From DATFVA01 sp963711455 (GTDB taxonomy: Bacteria; Bacteroidota; Ignavibacteria; Ignavibacteriales; Ignavibacteriaceae): a stretch of DNA of 64,000 nucleotides. Under the pieces are notes generated by a model, which ran no database searches, was not told the origin of the DNA, and worked only from the letters and a program-made list of their open reading frames with translations. The DNA lies in contig CAVQEH010000005.1 in assembly GCA_963711455.1 (NCBI GenBank), forward strand, positions 248,001-312,000, given 5' to 3'. Made by a program: the position numbers and the translations under genes. Below are positions 9,596 through 18,309 of the stretch, piece after piece. Every line of letters starts with the position of its first letter. The stretch's first letter is position 1.

Positions 9596-10318
9596 TTAGT
9601 AATAGGTTTTTTTTTTGAAGCTAGAAAAAATTATAGGTATTTTTATGCCTAATTCATTTATCTCATTTTTAATTTCCATATACTCATTTTCCATTGCATA
9701 AGGAGATAGATATATTTGATGAATAAGCTTATACAAGTTCACCTTTATAAACACTCCATTCATTTCAGACCCCTTGGGATCTTTGCAAATTGCCCGGTAC
9801 TCATTTTCATAAGAATATATTTTTCTCTTATGAATGAATAACGAAAATAAATTCATTGCAAAATAATTATGACCACTTTCTTTGTAAAAAGTATCTGTTT
9901 CATAATCAATATAATCGACTTTACCGGCGAATATGCTTCTGTCACTATTTTCAAATGAGTCTTTGAAATCAGCTAGGTTTGTTTGAATGGCAATTCCTTT
10001 TTCATCTTTAGCATATAATTTCCACATCGCCAGACTTTCATACTCACTTAAATGCCAACAACTAATAAAAGTATCTTTTGAAGCAATTTCATATAATCTT
10101 CTGGACGTTTCTTTACCATCATCTCTTCTACATTGGTATTCGTATTCTAATTTTGGATAGGTTCCCTCAAAAATATCTTCCTTTTGAAAATAATCTGCTC
10201 GACAAAAATATAGGTTCGATGATTTTAAAAGTAGAAATAATTTATCGCGCTGAATATATCGCCACAATTTTAATTTATTATCCTTGGGATCAACAAATGC
10301 AGGATGTTTGAAAAACAT
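9596..10318 (-). CDS. DUF2971 domain protein
   Basis: The 240-residue protein matches DUF2971: an N-terminal LWRYIQRDKLFLLLKSSNLYFCRADYFQKEDIFEG block, then FISCWHLSEYESLAMWKLYAKDEKGIAI in the middle, where Cys-Trp and Met-Trp are characteristic. Function of the family is not established; members are common in accessory regions and beside defence genes. It is AT rich and sits with a mazEF pair in a region with long spacers, which suggests acquired DNA. Confidence 0.75.
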   Translation of the reverse strand: MFFKHPAFVDPKDNKLKLWRYIQRDKLFLLLKSSNLYFCRADYFQKEDIFEGTYPKLEYEYQCRRDDGKETSRRLYEIASKDTFISCWHLSEYESLAMWKLYAKDEKGIAIQTNLADFKDSFENSDRSIFAGKVDYIDYETDTFYKESGHNYFAMNLFSLFIHKRKIYSYENEYRAICKDPKGSEMNGVFIKVNLYKLIHQIYLSPYAMENEYMEIKNEINELGIKIPIIFSSFKKKTYY

Positions 10319-10469
10319 AAATACTAAAGTTTTGCTAGTAAACTATATAATTATACTGCCTAAAATCTCTCTCAGAGGTGTACAAATAATCTTACAGTTT
10401 TATTCTACCACATCAAATCGGAATATTATTTTTTCTTTTTATCTATTTACTTTTTACTATATAAATATG

Positions 10470-10612
10470 TTAGGCGGCAATTGTTTCTTTTGATATAGTG
10501 ACCGAACAACTTGGATAAATTGCAATCTTTTTAATTCGTTCATCATTTTCTAGTTTCATTCTCTCAAAACAAAATGGGCAATCAATAATTTGACTATTCA
10601 GAGAACATTTCT
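10470..10612 (-). pseudogene. Possible zinc-ribbon remnant downstream of mazF
   Basis: An open frame without an ATG start reads through CSLNSQIIDCPFCFERMK and then IAIYPSCSVTISKETIAA before a stop at 10470-10472. The Cys pair CPFC and later Cys resemble a small zinc ribbon. It overlaps the mazF 3' end in another frame and has no obvious ribosome binding site. It may be the tail of a decayed gene or chance. Confidence 0.2.
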
Positions 10613-10914
10613 GCTAATATGGTCAACACTTTTTTCTGAGTATTTTTATTCAATGAATCTATTCTTTTTATAAGTCTTGATTTATCTATAGTTCTTATTT
10701 GGTCTAATACGATTTGTCCTTGTTTCCCTTCAACTTTACAAGGCACCCTGGTAGGGTAATTTCTTAACCTGGATGTAATCGGGGCTATAATAATTGTGGA
10801 AATATTACGATTCATTTCATCCGGCGAAATAATCACACAAGGTCGTGTTTTTTTAATTTCACTTCCAATGGTCGGATTTAAGTTAACGTAATATACTTCA
10901 AACCGGGAGATCAT
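10594..10914 (-). CDS. mazF: MazF/PemK-type mRNA interferase toxin
   Basis: The 106-residue protein has the MazF fold signature: EVYYVNLNPTIGSEIKKTRP at the start, PCVIISPDEMN, then IIIAPITSR and GQIVLDQIRTIDKSRLIK, with the conserved Arg/Thr/Ser active-site region. It is a sequence-specific ribosome-independent endoribonuclease in the family. The start codon directly follows the antitoxin stop codon (no spacer), which is the usual order antitoxin then toxin. Intact length and motifs suggest a functional toxin. Confidence 0.93.
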   Translation of the reverse strand: MISRFEVYYVNLNPTIGSEIKKTRPCVIISPDEMNRNISTIIIAPITSRLRNYPTRVPCKVEGKQGQIVLDQIRTIDKSRLIKRIDSLNKNTQKKVLTILAEMFSE

Positions 10915-11169
10915 TTACCATTCCCATTCTTCATTATCCCAGGAAGATTGACCAGAAAACTCCGAATCCAGCAGGATATCGTCTTTGTTTTGGGACATTT
11001 TATAAAAAGCAGAATCCCAGGATTCCCTTGGTTTAGAAATTGGCTTTATTATTATTTTACCATCAGTAACTTCCAGCTCAACTTCATTTTTTAGACCACT
11101 TTCATCAATAATAGATTTTGGTATTCTTACACCTCTGGAATTACCGATTTTAACTATTTTAGTTTTCAT
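10915..11169 (-). CDS. mazE: MazE/AbrB-type antitoxin
   Basis: The 84-residue protein starts with a swapped-hairpin AbrB DNA-binding domain, MKTKIVKIGNSRGVRIPKSI, and EVELEVTDGKIIIKPI. The acidic C-terminal tail, with Trp near the end, is the part that usually masks MazF. Such antitoxins repress their own promoter, which should lie in the spacer upstream. A GAAAGGG ribosome binding site precedes the ATG. Confidence 0.92.
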   Translation of the reverse strand: MKTKIVKIGNSRGVRIPKSIIDESGLKNEVELEVTDGKIIIKPISKPRESWDSAFYKMSQNKDDILLDSEFSGQSSWDNEEWEW

Positions 11170-11651
11170 AATATCCCTTTCTTAAAATATGTAAGTACAA
11201 TGTAATTACTTCCCGCCAAACTATCAATTCATTTTTACAGCATCTTAATCTGGCAGCCTTACTATTATTTATACCTTCCAAAGCTATATTACACACCGGT
11301 AATTGAAATTTTGTTATTCTAATAAATATATTTTCTTTTTCTTCGCAATCCCTTAAGAAGTTCAACAATTACAAAACTCCGTGAAATCTTAGTACCACTA
11401 TCGATTATCTGCAACAAAAATTATTTAATTCAGTTAATAAGGCAATAAAAAAAATGAACAATCATCTTAAGGACGCCGGGGTATAGTTAGCCGCAGGACT
11501 CCACGGAGTATGGTTGTATGGCTGTATATATGTATGAAAGAATGGTAGTTTGTGATTCCAGGTCATGCCCAGAATGACAATTCCACGTCATAAGTGAATT
11601 TAATAAATGCTTTCAATGTTTTAATTTAGTGGATTAACTAATTAAAATAAT
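11170..11651. other. Spacer between mazE and glnE
   Basis: About 480 bases without a convincing gene. A 69-residue open frame on the minus strand (11159-11368) has no family resemblance and overlaps the mazE start. Around 11549-11600 lies a short segment pairing GTCATTCTGG with GACCTGGAATC in reverse orientation, similar in style to the genome's dispersed palindromic repeats and probably a decayed copy. No clear terminator or RNA gene is seen. Confidence 0.4.
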
Positions 11652-14465
11652 TTGCCCTTAAAGAAGAAAAAAATATTATCGGAAGATTTTATTCGCAGGA
11701 TAGTTGAATATTCTGCAGGATACTTTTCCGACAAGGAACTGGAAAATCTTTTTTCATTGTTCGAAGCTGAAGCAGGCAAATATTTTTTCACTCATTCATC
11801 CGAATCAAATCTACTGAGGGTTATTGCAGGCACTTTTGATAAGATCTCATTTCTTTCCGACTGCATAAAATACCCTCATTATATTGAATTATTAATTTCA
11901 ATAACCTCAAACAGCAATTATTTAACGGATATTCTGGTAAGAAACCCGGAATATTTTTACCTGGTTACCAATCCTTCAGGCCTTGAAAAGATTATAGAAG
12001 AAAAGGAATATTATCAGCAGGTTTCTTCTGCTGTAAATGTATTTCATTCCTTTGAAGCTAAGCTAAATGCGTTGAGAAGATTTAAAAGAAAAGAAATACT
12101 GAGAATAGGTGCAAAAGATATTTTTCTGAAAAAAAATTTAGAAGAGATAACAAGAGAATTAAGTTATCTCGCAAAAGCGATTGCCTCACAATTGTTTTCT
12201 ATCTGCTATAAACAAATCTTAGATAAGTACCAGTTTGATTTAAGTGAAGACAGATACTGCCTTGTTTCACTCGGTAAGCTTGGCGGAAACGAACTAAATT
12301 ACAGCTCTGATATTGATCTTATTATTTTTTTTGATAAAAACGAAGTCCTTCCTGTTAAAAAAGAATTCCAGGAAATACTAAATGAGGCAATTCTTTTATT
12401 CATCAATTCTGCATCAGGAATTACAAGTGAAGGATATATTTACAGGGTCGATTTTCGATTAAGACCGGATGGTAAAAATTCCCCATTATGCAAAAGACTT
12501 ACGGATTACCTGATTTATTATGAATCCCGCGGAGAAGGCTGGGAAAGACAAATGCTTATAAAATCCGGTTTTATTGGAGGCAGCGGAGAACTTTACAGGA
12601 AGTTTAAAGAATATCTCATACCTTTTATTTTCCCTTTATCTTTTAACACCTCACCTCTTGATCAGATAAGGAAATTAAAATCAAACATTGAAAAGAATTT
12701 AACCAGCAAAGACAACCTTAAGCTTATACCGGGTGGAATCCGTGATATTGAATTTTCGGTTCAGGCTTTGCAATTATTAAATGGCGGAAGAATAAAATCG
12801 CTGCAAAGCGGGAATACTTTACACTCACTGGGAGAATTACAAAAGCACAATCTGCTTTCAGAAAAAGAAGCGGCGATATTGAAAGAAGCGTACATTTTTT
12901 ACAGGAAAATTGAGCATTATCTTCAACTGATGAATGATACACAAATACACAGCATCCCGGCAAAAGGTGAAATGCTCAACAAGCTGAGCTTTTCTCTTGG
13001 ATATAACGAGTCAAAAACCTTTCTCGAAAAAGTTGAAAGCAACATAAAGAAAGTCGCGACAATTTATAATTCAATTACAGGAAATGATAAAAATAATAAG
13101 CAAAAAGAGATTAGTTTAAAAATTGATTTTTTAAACACGCAAACCGCAGAAAAAGATCTGGCTTATTTAAGAGAAGGAAAAGGATTGCTTGGTCAAAAGG
13201 AATTTGACAGTCGTTCAATTGAAGCATTTGAAAAGATTTACGAATTGTTAATTACCTATTTAAAAAAATCTTTAACCCCGGATCTCGCACTTAAAAATTT
13301 TGTTCGCGTTATAAGACAGGCAAAATTTCCTTCAATCTGGTATGAGGAATTCAGGAATAAAAATTTGTTCAATTCCTTTCTAACTATTTGCGAGTTTTCA
13401 CAGGCTTCAATAGATACTTTCGCTGAGGATAAAAAATTAAGAGAGCTATTTCTTTCTAAAAGAATCTTTGAGAAGATATCTATATCTGAATCTCTTGAGT
13501 ACAAAGAATTTATTTTTCTTTTATCAGTGCAGTTTACACTTGGATTGATTAAGAGTAAAAATATTTCAGAACTTTTATCTGGTTATTTTAAAAAACAAAT
13601 TACTCATCAGGCAGAACAATTAAATAAATATGAATTTCTGAAAGACCACAATTTTATCGGGGCAATGGGAAGCGCAGGTTCCGGTGAAATGACATTTGCT
13701 TCGGATGTTGATTTAATCTTCATTACTGATAATCTTAAAGAACACTTTGAAGAACAAAATATATTTATTGAATTTCTTAACAGTTTAAGAAATAAATTCA
13801 ATCCGGTAAAAGTTGATTGCCGGTTACGACCAGAGGGACAAAGTGGAATGCTTGTCTGGGATGTTGATTCATATATTAACTATATATTATCAAGAGCCAG
13901 GACATGGGAATTGCAGGCGTTTACCAAATTATGTTTTGTTGCAGGAAATAAGAAATTATTTAATCAGGTTGTTAAAGCGATAACTAAAAGATTAAAATCC
14001 GAAAACCCCCAAAAGCTAAAAGCAGATTTATTAGAGATGCGGAGAAAGCTGCTACCTGCTGCCGGTGGAATTCCCGGTATAATTAACCTGAAAAAAAACC
14101 GCGGCGGAATTATGGATATTGAATTCATATTACAATATTTGATACTTTGCAATCCGGAATTTTTTCAAAAGTTCAGGGCAAAGGATAACAGGAAAATTAT
14201 AAATGGCATAATGAAATTAAATCCTGAACTCGAAGATACCTTAAATGTACTATTAGTTAATTATGAATTTATTAAATCACTTATTTTGAATAACCAGAAC
14301 ATATTCAATCAAAGCAGCTCAATTATAACAATGGATGAACAGAAGTTTAAAATTCTTGCCTGCAAAATGGGCTTTGGATCTGGAAAGAATTTGATGAAGG
14401 AATTAAACAAATCTTCAAAAGAAATTTATTCTGTATTCACAAAAATATTCGGCAGCCAATTATGA
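11652..14465 (+). CDS. glnE: Glutamine synthetase adenylyltransferase/deadenylase GlnE
   Basis: The 937-residue protein has two nucleotidyltransferase domains, as expected. The first holds SLGKLGGNELNYSSDIDLI (about 206-224) and the second MGSAGSGEMTFASDVDLIF (about 670-690); both keep the metal-binding Asp-x-Asp, so adenylylation and deadenylylation centres both look intact. GGIRDIEFSVQALQL and GGIMDIEFILQYL follow each centre. It controls glutamine synthetase activity in response to PII. The start used is TTG at 11652; an in-frame stop lies just upstream (11643-11645) and no internal Met occurs in the first 200 codons. It overlaps the next gene by 4 bases. Confidence 0.92.
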   Translation: MPLKKKKILSEDFIRRIVEYSAGYFSDKELENLFSLFEAEAGKYFFTHSSESNLLRVIAGTFDKISFLSDCIKYPHYIELLISITSNSNYLTDILVRNPEYFYLVTNPSGLEKIIEEKEYYQQVSSAVNVFHSFEAKLNALRRFKRKEILRIGAKDIFLKKNLEEITRELSYLAKAIASQLFSICYKQILDKYQFDLSEDRYCLVSLGKLGGNELNYSSDIDLIIFFDKNEVLPVKKEFQEILNEAILLFINSASGITSEGYIYRVDFRLRPDGKNSPLCKRLTDYLIYYESRGEGWERQMLIKSGFIGGSGELYRKFKEYLIPFIFPLSFNTSPLDQIRKLKSNIEKNLTSKDNLKLIPGGIRDIEFSVQALQLLNGGRIKSLQSGNTLHSLGELQKHNLLSEKEAAILKEAYIFYRKIEHYLQLMNDTQIHSIPAKGEMLNKLSFSLGYNESKTFLEKVESNIKKVATIYNSITGNDKNNKQKEISLKIDFLNTQTAEKDLAYLREGKGLLGQKEFDSRSIEAFEKIYELLITYLKKSLTPDLALKNFVRVIRQAKFPSIWYEEFRNKNLFNSFLTICEFSQASIDTFAEDKKLRELFLSKRIFEKISISESLEYKEFIFLLSVQFTLGLIKSKNISELLSGYFKKQITHQAEQLNKYEFLKDHNFIGAMGSAGSGEMTFASDVDLIFITDNLKEHFEEQNIFIEFLNSLRNKFNPVKVDCRLRPEGQSGMLVWDVDSYINYILSRARTWELQAFTKLCFVAGNKKLFNQVVKAITKRLKSENPQKLKADLLEMRRKLLPAAGGIPGIINLKKNRGGIMDIEFILQYLILCNPEFFQKFRAKDNRKIINGIMKLNPELEDTLNVLLVNYEFIKSLILNNQNIFNQSSSIITMDEQKFKILACKMGFGSGKNLMKELNKSSKEIYSVFTKIFGSQL

Positions 14466-16396
14466 ATTTTCTGAAAAAGTATTACGCTATCCTTACCGGT
14501 CTGTTTGTTTTCCTTTTATACCTCACCACAATTGCACCAACCATATTACAAATTGATGCGGGCGAACTAACATCTGTACAGGCACTGGCGGGAATAGCAC
14601 ATCCGACCGGCTACCCTTTATTTACAATTGTAGGTTATTTTTTTTCTAAAATTCCGCTGCCGTTCAGTACAGCATTTCAGTTAAACATTCTTGCTGCAAT
14701 CTGGTGCAGTATGGGAGTGGGACTGTTCGTTTATACTTCAAAATTTATTCTTGATAATCTCAATAAATTCAAAAGTGTAAAAGTTTCCCCGGCGAAAAAA
14801 GTAAAAAAAGGAAAACAAAAAGGAAAAACAATAACAAATAAGTCAATCGAAATTCCGGAAACTTTAAAATATATTGCTTCGGTTGGCGGAGGATTATTTT
14901 TAGGATTCACTAAAACCTTCTGGTTTCAGAGCACTTCAGTTGAAGTTTATTCGATGCATATCTTTCTTATCAGCCTGATTATATTTGTTCTGGTTAAAGC
15001 TTATGCATTTTCAGGTGAGAAGAATCCTTCGTTATTAAAAAATCCGTGGATGCTTTTGGCAATAGTTCTGGCTCTCGGTTTCAGCAATCATATGACAACT
15101 CTTTTAATACTCCCGGGAATAGCTTATTTATATTTTTCCAGAGAAAAATTCAGCAGTGCAAGTTTCAAACAAATCGCTCTGATGCTTCTCGTATTTTTTC
15201 CTCTGCTGGTAGTATTTTACAGTTACCTGCCGATACGTGCTTCGCAAAACCCTGTTATCAACTGGGGTAACCCTGTTGACTTCGAAAGGATTATGAGACA
15301 CATCAGCGGTAAACAGTACCAGGTGTGGCTTTTTTCTTCTACTGAAGCCGCCAGGAAACAGCTTGCATATTTTATTAACAATCTCCCGACTGAATTTACC
15401 TTTACAATTATTCTAAGCGTAATAGGATTATTTGTTTCGTTTATAAGAGCAAGAAAATTATCGATCTTTTTGATTGTTACTTTTGTCTGGACTGTCGCTT
15501 ATTCAATTAACTATGACATTAATGATATCGATTCATACTTCGTGCTTGCATATATAATGCTTGCTTACTTTGCGGTGTTCGGAATAATAAAAATATATGA
15601 GCTTATAACTTTAGCTGATTATAAAATTGCTGCAGCAATAATTTTAGTCGTCCTGTTAAGTGCAGGTGAATATTTCATAAACTTTGATGAAGTAGATCAA
15701 AGTGATACTTATACATTTGAGGATTACACCAAATCGCTAATTTCAAGCACTGACAGGAATTCCATTGTCTTCAGTTATTTATGGGATTATTTTGTTTCGG
15801 CATCTTACTATTATCAATATGTTGAAGGATTCAGAAAAGATGTGGCGGTGGTTGATAAAGAGTTAATGAGACGGTCGTGGTATTATCACCAGATTGAAAC
15901 TGACCATCCTGATATTATTGCCGGAATGCAAACCGATATTAATCTTTTTAAGAATGCACTCGTCCCGTTTGAGAGAAGCGAAAATTACAATTCAAATTTA
16001 CTTGAATCGTTGTACCGCAAAGTAATGACCGACCTTGTTGCAACTAACATTGATAAAAGAAGTTTTTATTTTCCTCCTGAAATTGCCGAGAACGAGTTGC
16101 GCAACGGTCAGTTTAAATTGCCGGAGGGTTATACTTTTGTGCCCGATTTACTTTTATATAAAGTTGTAAAAACCACAGAATATGTGCCTGCAGCAAACCC
16201 GGATTTTCATATCAGGTTTCCTGAACACGGGGATAAGTATACCGATTTCATCCAGAATTTAGCCGGTTCGGTTTTAGCTGCAAGAGCTTTATACGAATTG
16301 AATTTTAATAAAATGGACAGGGCAAAGATTTATGTAGATAAGATCAAATCGGATTTCCCGAAATATACTATCCCATCAAATCTTCGGGGATTGTAA
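14462..16396 (+). CDS. DUF2723 polytopic membrane protein
   Basis: The 644-residue protein has about ten hydrophobic segments in the first 400 residues and a soluble C-terminal part. The N-terminal stretch LTTIAPTILQIDAGEL followed by GIAHPTGYPLF is the hallmark of DUF2723, a GT-C-like family abundant in Bacteroidetes, often named protein O-mannosyltransferase-like. A lysine-rich cytoplasmic loop lies at about 110-128. The Asp of IDAGEL is in the position expected for the GT-C catalytic acid. Start overlaps glnE (ATGA). Sugar-lipid transfer to proteins or glycans is inferred from the fold. Confidence 0.85.
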   Translation: MNFLKKYYAILTGLFVFLLYLTTIAPTILQIDAGELTSVQALAGIAHPTGYPLFTIVGYFFSKIPLPFSTAFQLNILAAIWCSMGVGLFVYTSKFILDNLNKFKSVKVSPAKKVKKGKQKGKTITNKSIEIPETLKYIASVGGGLFLGFTKTFWFQSTSVEVYSMHIFLISLIIFVLVKAYAFSGEKNPSLLKNPWMLLAIVLALGFSNHMTTLLILPGIAYLYFSREKFSSASFKQIALMLLVFFPLLVVFYSYLPIRASQNPVINWGNPVDFERIMRHISGKQYQVWLFSSTEAARKQLAYFINNLPTEFTFTIILSVIGLFVSFIRARKLSIFLIVTFVWTVAYSINYDINDIDSYFVLAYIMLAYFAVFGIIKIYELITLADYKIAAAIILVVLLSAGEYFINFDEVDQSDTYTFEDYTKSLISSTDRNSIVFSYLWDYFVSASYYYQYVEGFRKDVAVVDKELMRRSWYYHQIETDHPDIIAGMQTDINLFKNALVPFERSENYNSNLLESLYRKVMTDLVATNIDKRSFYFPPEIAENELRNGQFKLPEGYTFVPDLLLYKVVKTTEYVPAANPDFHIRFPEHGDKYTDFIQNLAGSVLAARALYELNFNKMDRAKIYVDKIKSDFPKYTIPSNLRGL

Positions 16397-16533
16397 ATGC
16401 AGAACAATGGAACACAGATTTGTACTGTAAAGAAATTTGATAAACCTGTCTACCGCAGGAAGATCAAATTCCTACGAAACCAATCTTAAACTTAAACTTG
16501 AACTTAGACCGCCGACAGCAGGCAGGCATAAAC

Positions 16534-17637
16534 CTATTTCTTCTCTGCTTTTTTTGCGGCGTTTAATAAATCCTGTCTTCTATCTTTACTGAGTTCACCT
16601 TCAGTCATAAAAGATTGCAGCAGAACATCCATCTGCTGAATTAAATTTCTTTTATAATATTTAGGCGCGTACACAGATCCGTCAAGCATATAAAGTCTGT
16701 TTGTCTTCTCATCGAAAAAAGTATAATTTATAAATGGTCCACCCATTCCCTTCACATTTAATTCCCAAAGACCCTGTGTACAGATCGCATATCTTCCATT
16801 AAAATTTACTTCATTAGAGGTATAATAATCTGAAGCTATTACTACATAAGAACTGTCATCCACGGTACGGTAATATTTTTTAGTCATCCTGTTTCGTATC
16901 GCCCTTATAGAATCTTCATTTAAATATGCAGGAGATGCATTATCAATCCAGTGCACAAACAGCCAGCGTTCCATATCGCTTCCGGGAGATCTTCTAAGCC
17001 AAACAAAATTATCTTTAGGAATATCCAAAGCCAACTTAAAATCCGCCTGAACATAAACAATCCACCCGTACTCTTTTAACAGTTTACCTTCCAGCGCTTC
17101 ATTTTCATAATGTGCATTATAAAGGCTTGCTTTTAATCTATCATCCGACACTTTCTGGAAAGTATAAAGAAGATTATCTTTATCTTTCAGAATATCAAAC
17201 TCAAGCTCCTGTATAGTGGGTGCGGTTAAAATCATAACTAATTGATTACCAGCCCAAAGATTGTCTCTTCTTATTATGAAGTCCCCTCCGGTTTTAATTT
17301 TTTGCAGAGCGTTGGAATCAACAACTGAATGAATATATTGTGAAGTGTATGAATGAGAATTCAAAGGGGCTGCAATTAAGATATTCTTTTTTTGTTTGTA
17401 TATGTCAATCTCTTTTGGACTAATCCTGATAAGTGTAAAAAGTTTTTCAGGCTGGGGAGTATAAATTATTTTTTCAAATGTTGAATCGAGTGCAAACGAC
17501 AGGTCGGCAAACTCAGAGGAATCCGCAACAACATAAATTTCATCCTCATGTCCCTGTGCCGGCCTTTGAGCTATTTCACACGAAATGAAATAAAATACAG
17601 AAATAATTGAAATAACAAATAAGAAAAATTTTTTCAT
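16534..17637 (-). CDS. DUF4837 family lipoprotein
   Basis: A 367-residue protein with a lipoprotein signal peptide (lipobox at YFISC, Cys about residue 20). The body (EIYVVADSSEF, later LVMILTAPTIQEL and a WLFVHWID block) resembles DUF4837, a Bacteroidetes-restricted family of unknown function. Ends with a lysine/alanine-rich tail. It is the last gene of the minus-strand run starting at ribE and lies 3 bases after the dolichol-kinase-like gene, so it is probably co-transcribed with ftsH. Confidence 0.7.
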   Translation of the reverse strand: MKKFFLFVISIISVFYFISCEIAQRPAQGHEDEIYVVADSSEFADLSFALDSTFEKIIYTPQPEKLFTLIRISPKEIDIYKQKKNILIAAPLNSHSYTSQYIHSVVDSNALQKIKTGGDFIIRRDNLWAGNQLVMILTAPTIQELEFDILKDKDNLLYTFQKVSDDRLKASLYNAHYENEALEGKLLKEYGWIVYVQADFKLALDIPKDNFVWLRRSPGSDMERWLFVHWIDNASPAYLNEDSIRAIRNRMTKKYYRTVDDSSYVVIASDYYTSNEVNFNGRYAICTQGLWELNVKGMGGPFINYTFFDEKTNRLYMLDGSVYAPKYYKRNLIQQMDVLLQSFMTEGELSKDRRQDLLNAAKKAEKK

Positions 17638-17640
17638 CCT

Positions 17641-18309
17641 CTACCTCGGTAGTATTGGTAGTACAATTTGAAGTCCTGGAAGCAACGCCATATACAACAG
17701 CCACATAGTAAATCCTACTGATATAGGAATTGCCAGGTTATCATCGGCAAAACCAAAAGAAATATTTTCAACTATTGCTCCCACTGCAGCAGCAATTATC
17801 CCGATAATATATTCCATCGGGAGGTCATTTACTTTAGGAGTTAAAAAAACAACTATACTTGCACTTATAAAGAAAGCCAAAGTTCCCTCAAGACTTTTTG
17901 ACAGAAGCTTATGCCTGCCAAATTTTCTGCCGATAATTGCAGCCATTGAATCACTGATAATAAGAATAGTAAAAGCTGTTAAAAAAAGTATTTTGGGAAA
18001 AAGAATTACACAAATCAGTGCTGAAATCAACACATATGTTGCACCGTTCAGGTTTTTCTTTTGTGTATCAAGTTCATGCTTTCTCAAAAGAAACCCGAAT
18101 GTCTTGTAAAATACTTTCCCGACTGATGGTGATAAATACCTCGTCAGGTCAAGGATTAATGCCACAAATGTAACAATACTTAAAATTAAAATTGCATCAC
18201 TGCGTGAGATAAAATAATAAATTATAGGAATAGATAAAGAGAAGAGATGAATCAGCTTTCTTACTAATTCATCCCTGTAATGAATTGTTCCGTTATCAAT
18301 TGGAGTCAT
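17641..18309 (-). CDS. Dolichol kinase / CTP:phosphatidate cytidylyltransferase-like membrane protein
   Basis: The 222-residue polytopic protein (about six to seven membrane segments) starts with ELVRKLIHLFSLSIPIIYY, typical of the SEC59/DGK1/VTE5 group, and has SDSMAAIIGRKFGRHKL followed by KSLEGTLAFF, the conserved CTP-binding region of that group. Members phosphorylate isoprenoid alcohols or diacylglycerol using CTP. The actual substrate is not predictable. The start overlaps the ftsH stop by 14 bases, indicating translational coupling. Confidence 0.82.
   Translation of the reverse strand: MTPIDNGTIHYRDELVRKLIHLFSLSIPIIYYFISRSDAILILSIVTFVALILDLTRYLSPSVGKVFYKTFGFLLRKHELDTQKKNLNGATYVLISALICVILFPKILFLTAFTILIISDSMAAIIGRKFGRHKLLSKSLEGTLAFFISASIVVFLTPKVNDLPMEYIIGIIAAAVGAIVENISFGFADDNLAIPISVGFTMWLLYMALLPGLQIVLPILPR

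Noticed and set aside
11159..11368. 69-residue open frame upstream of mazE
   Set aside because: Overlaps the mazE start, has no family resemblance and no ribosome binding site; treated as chance.
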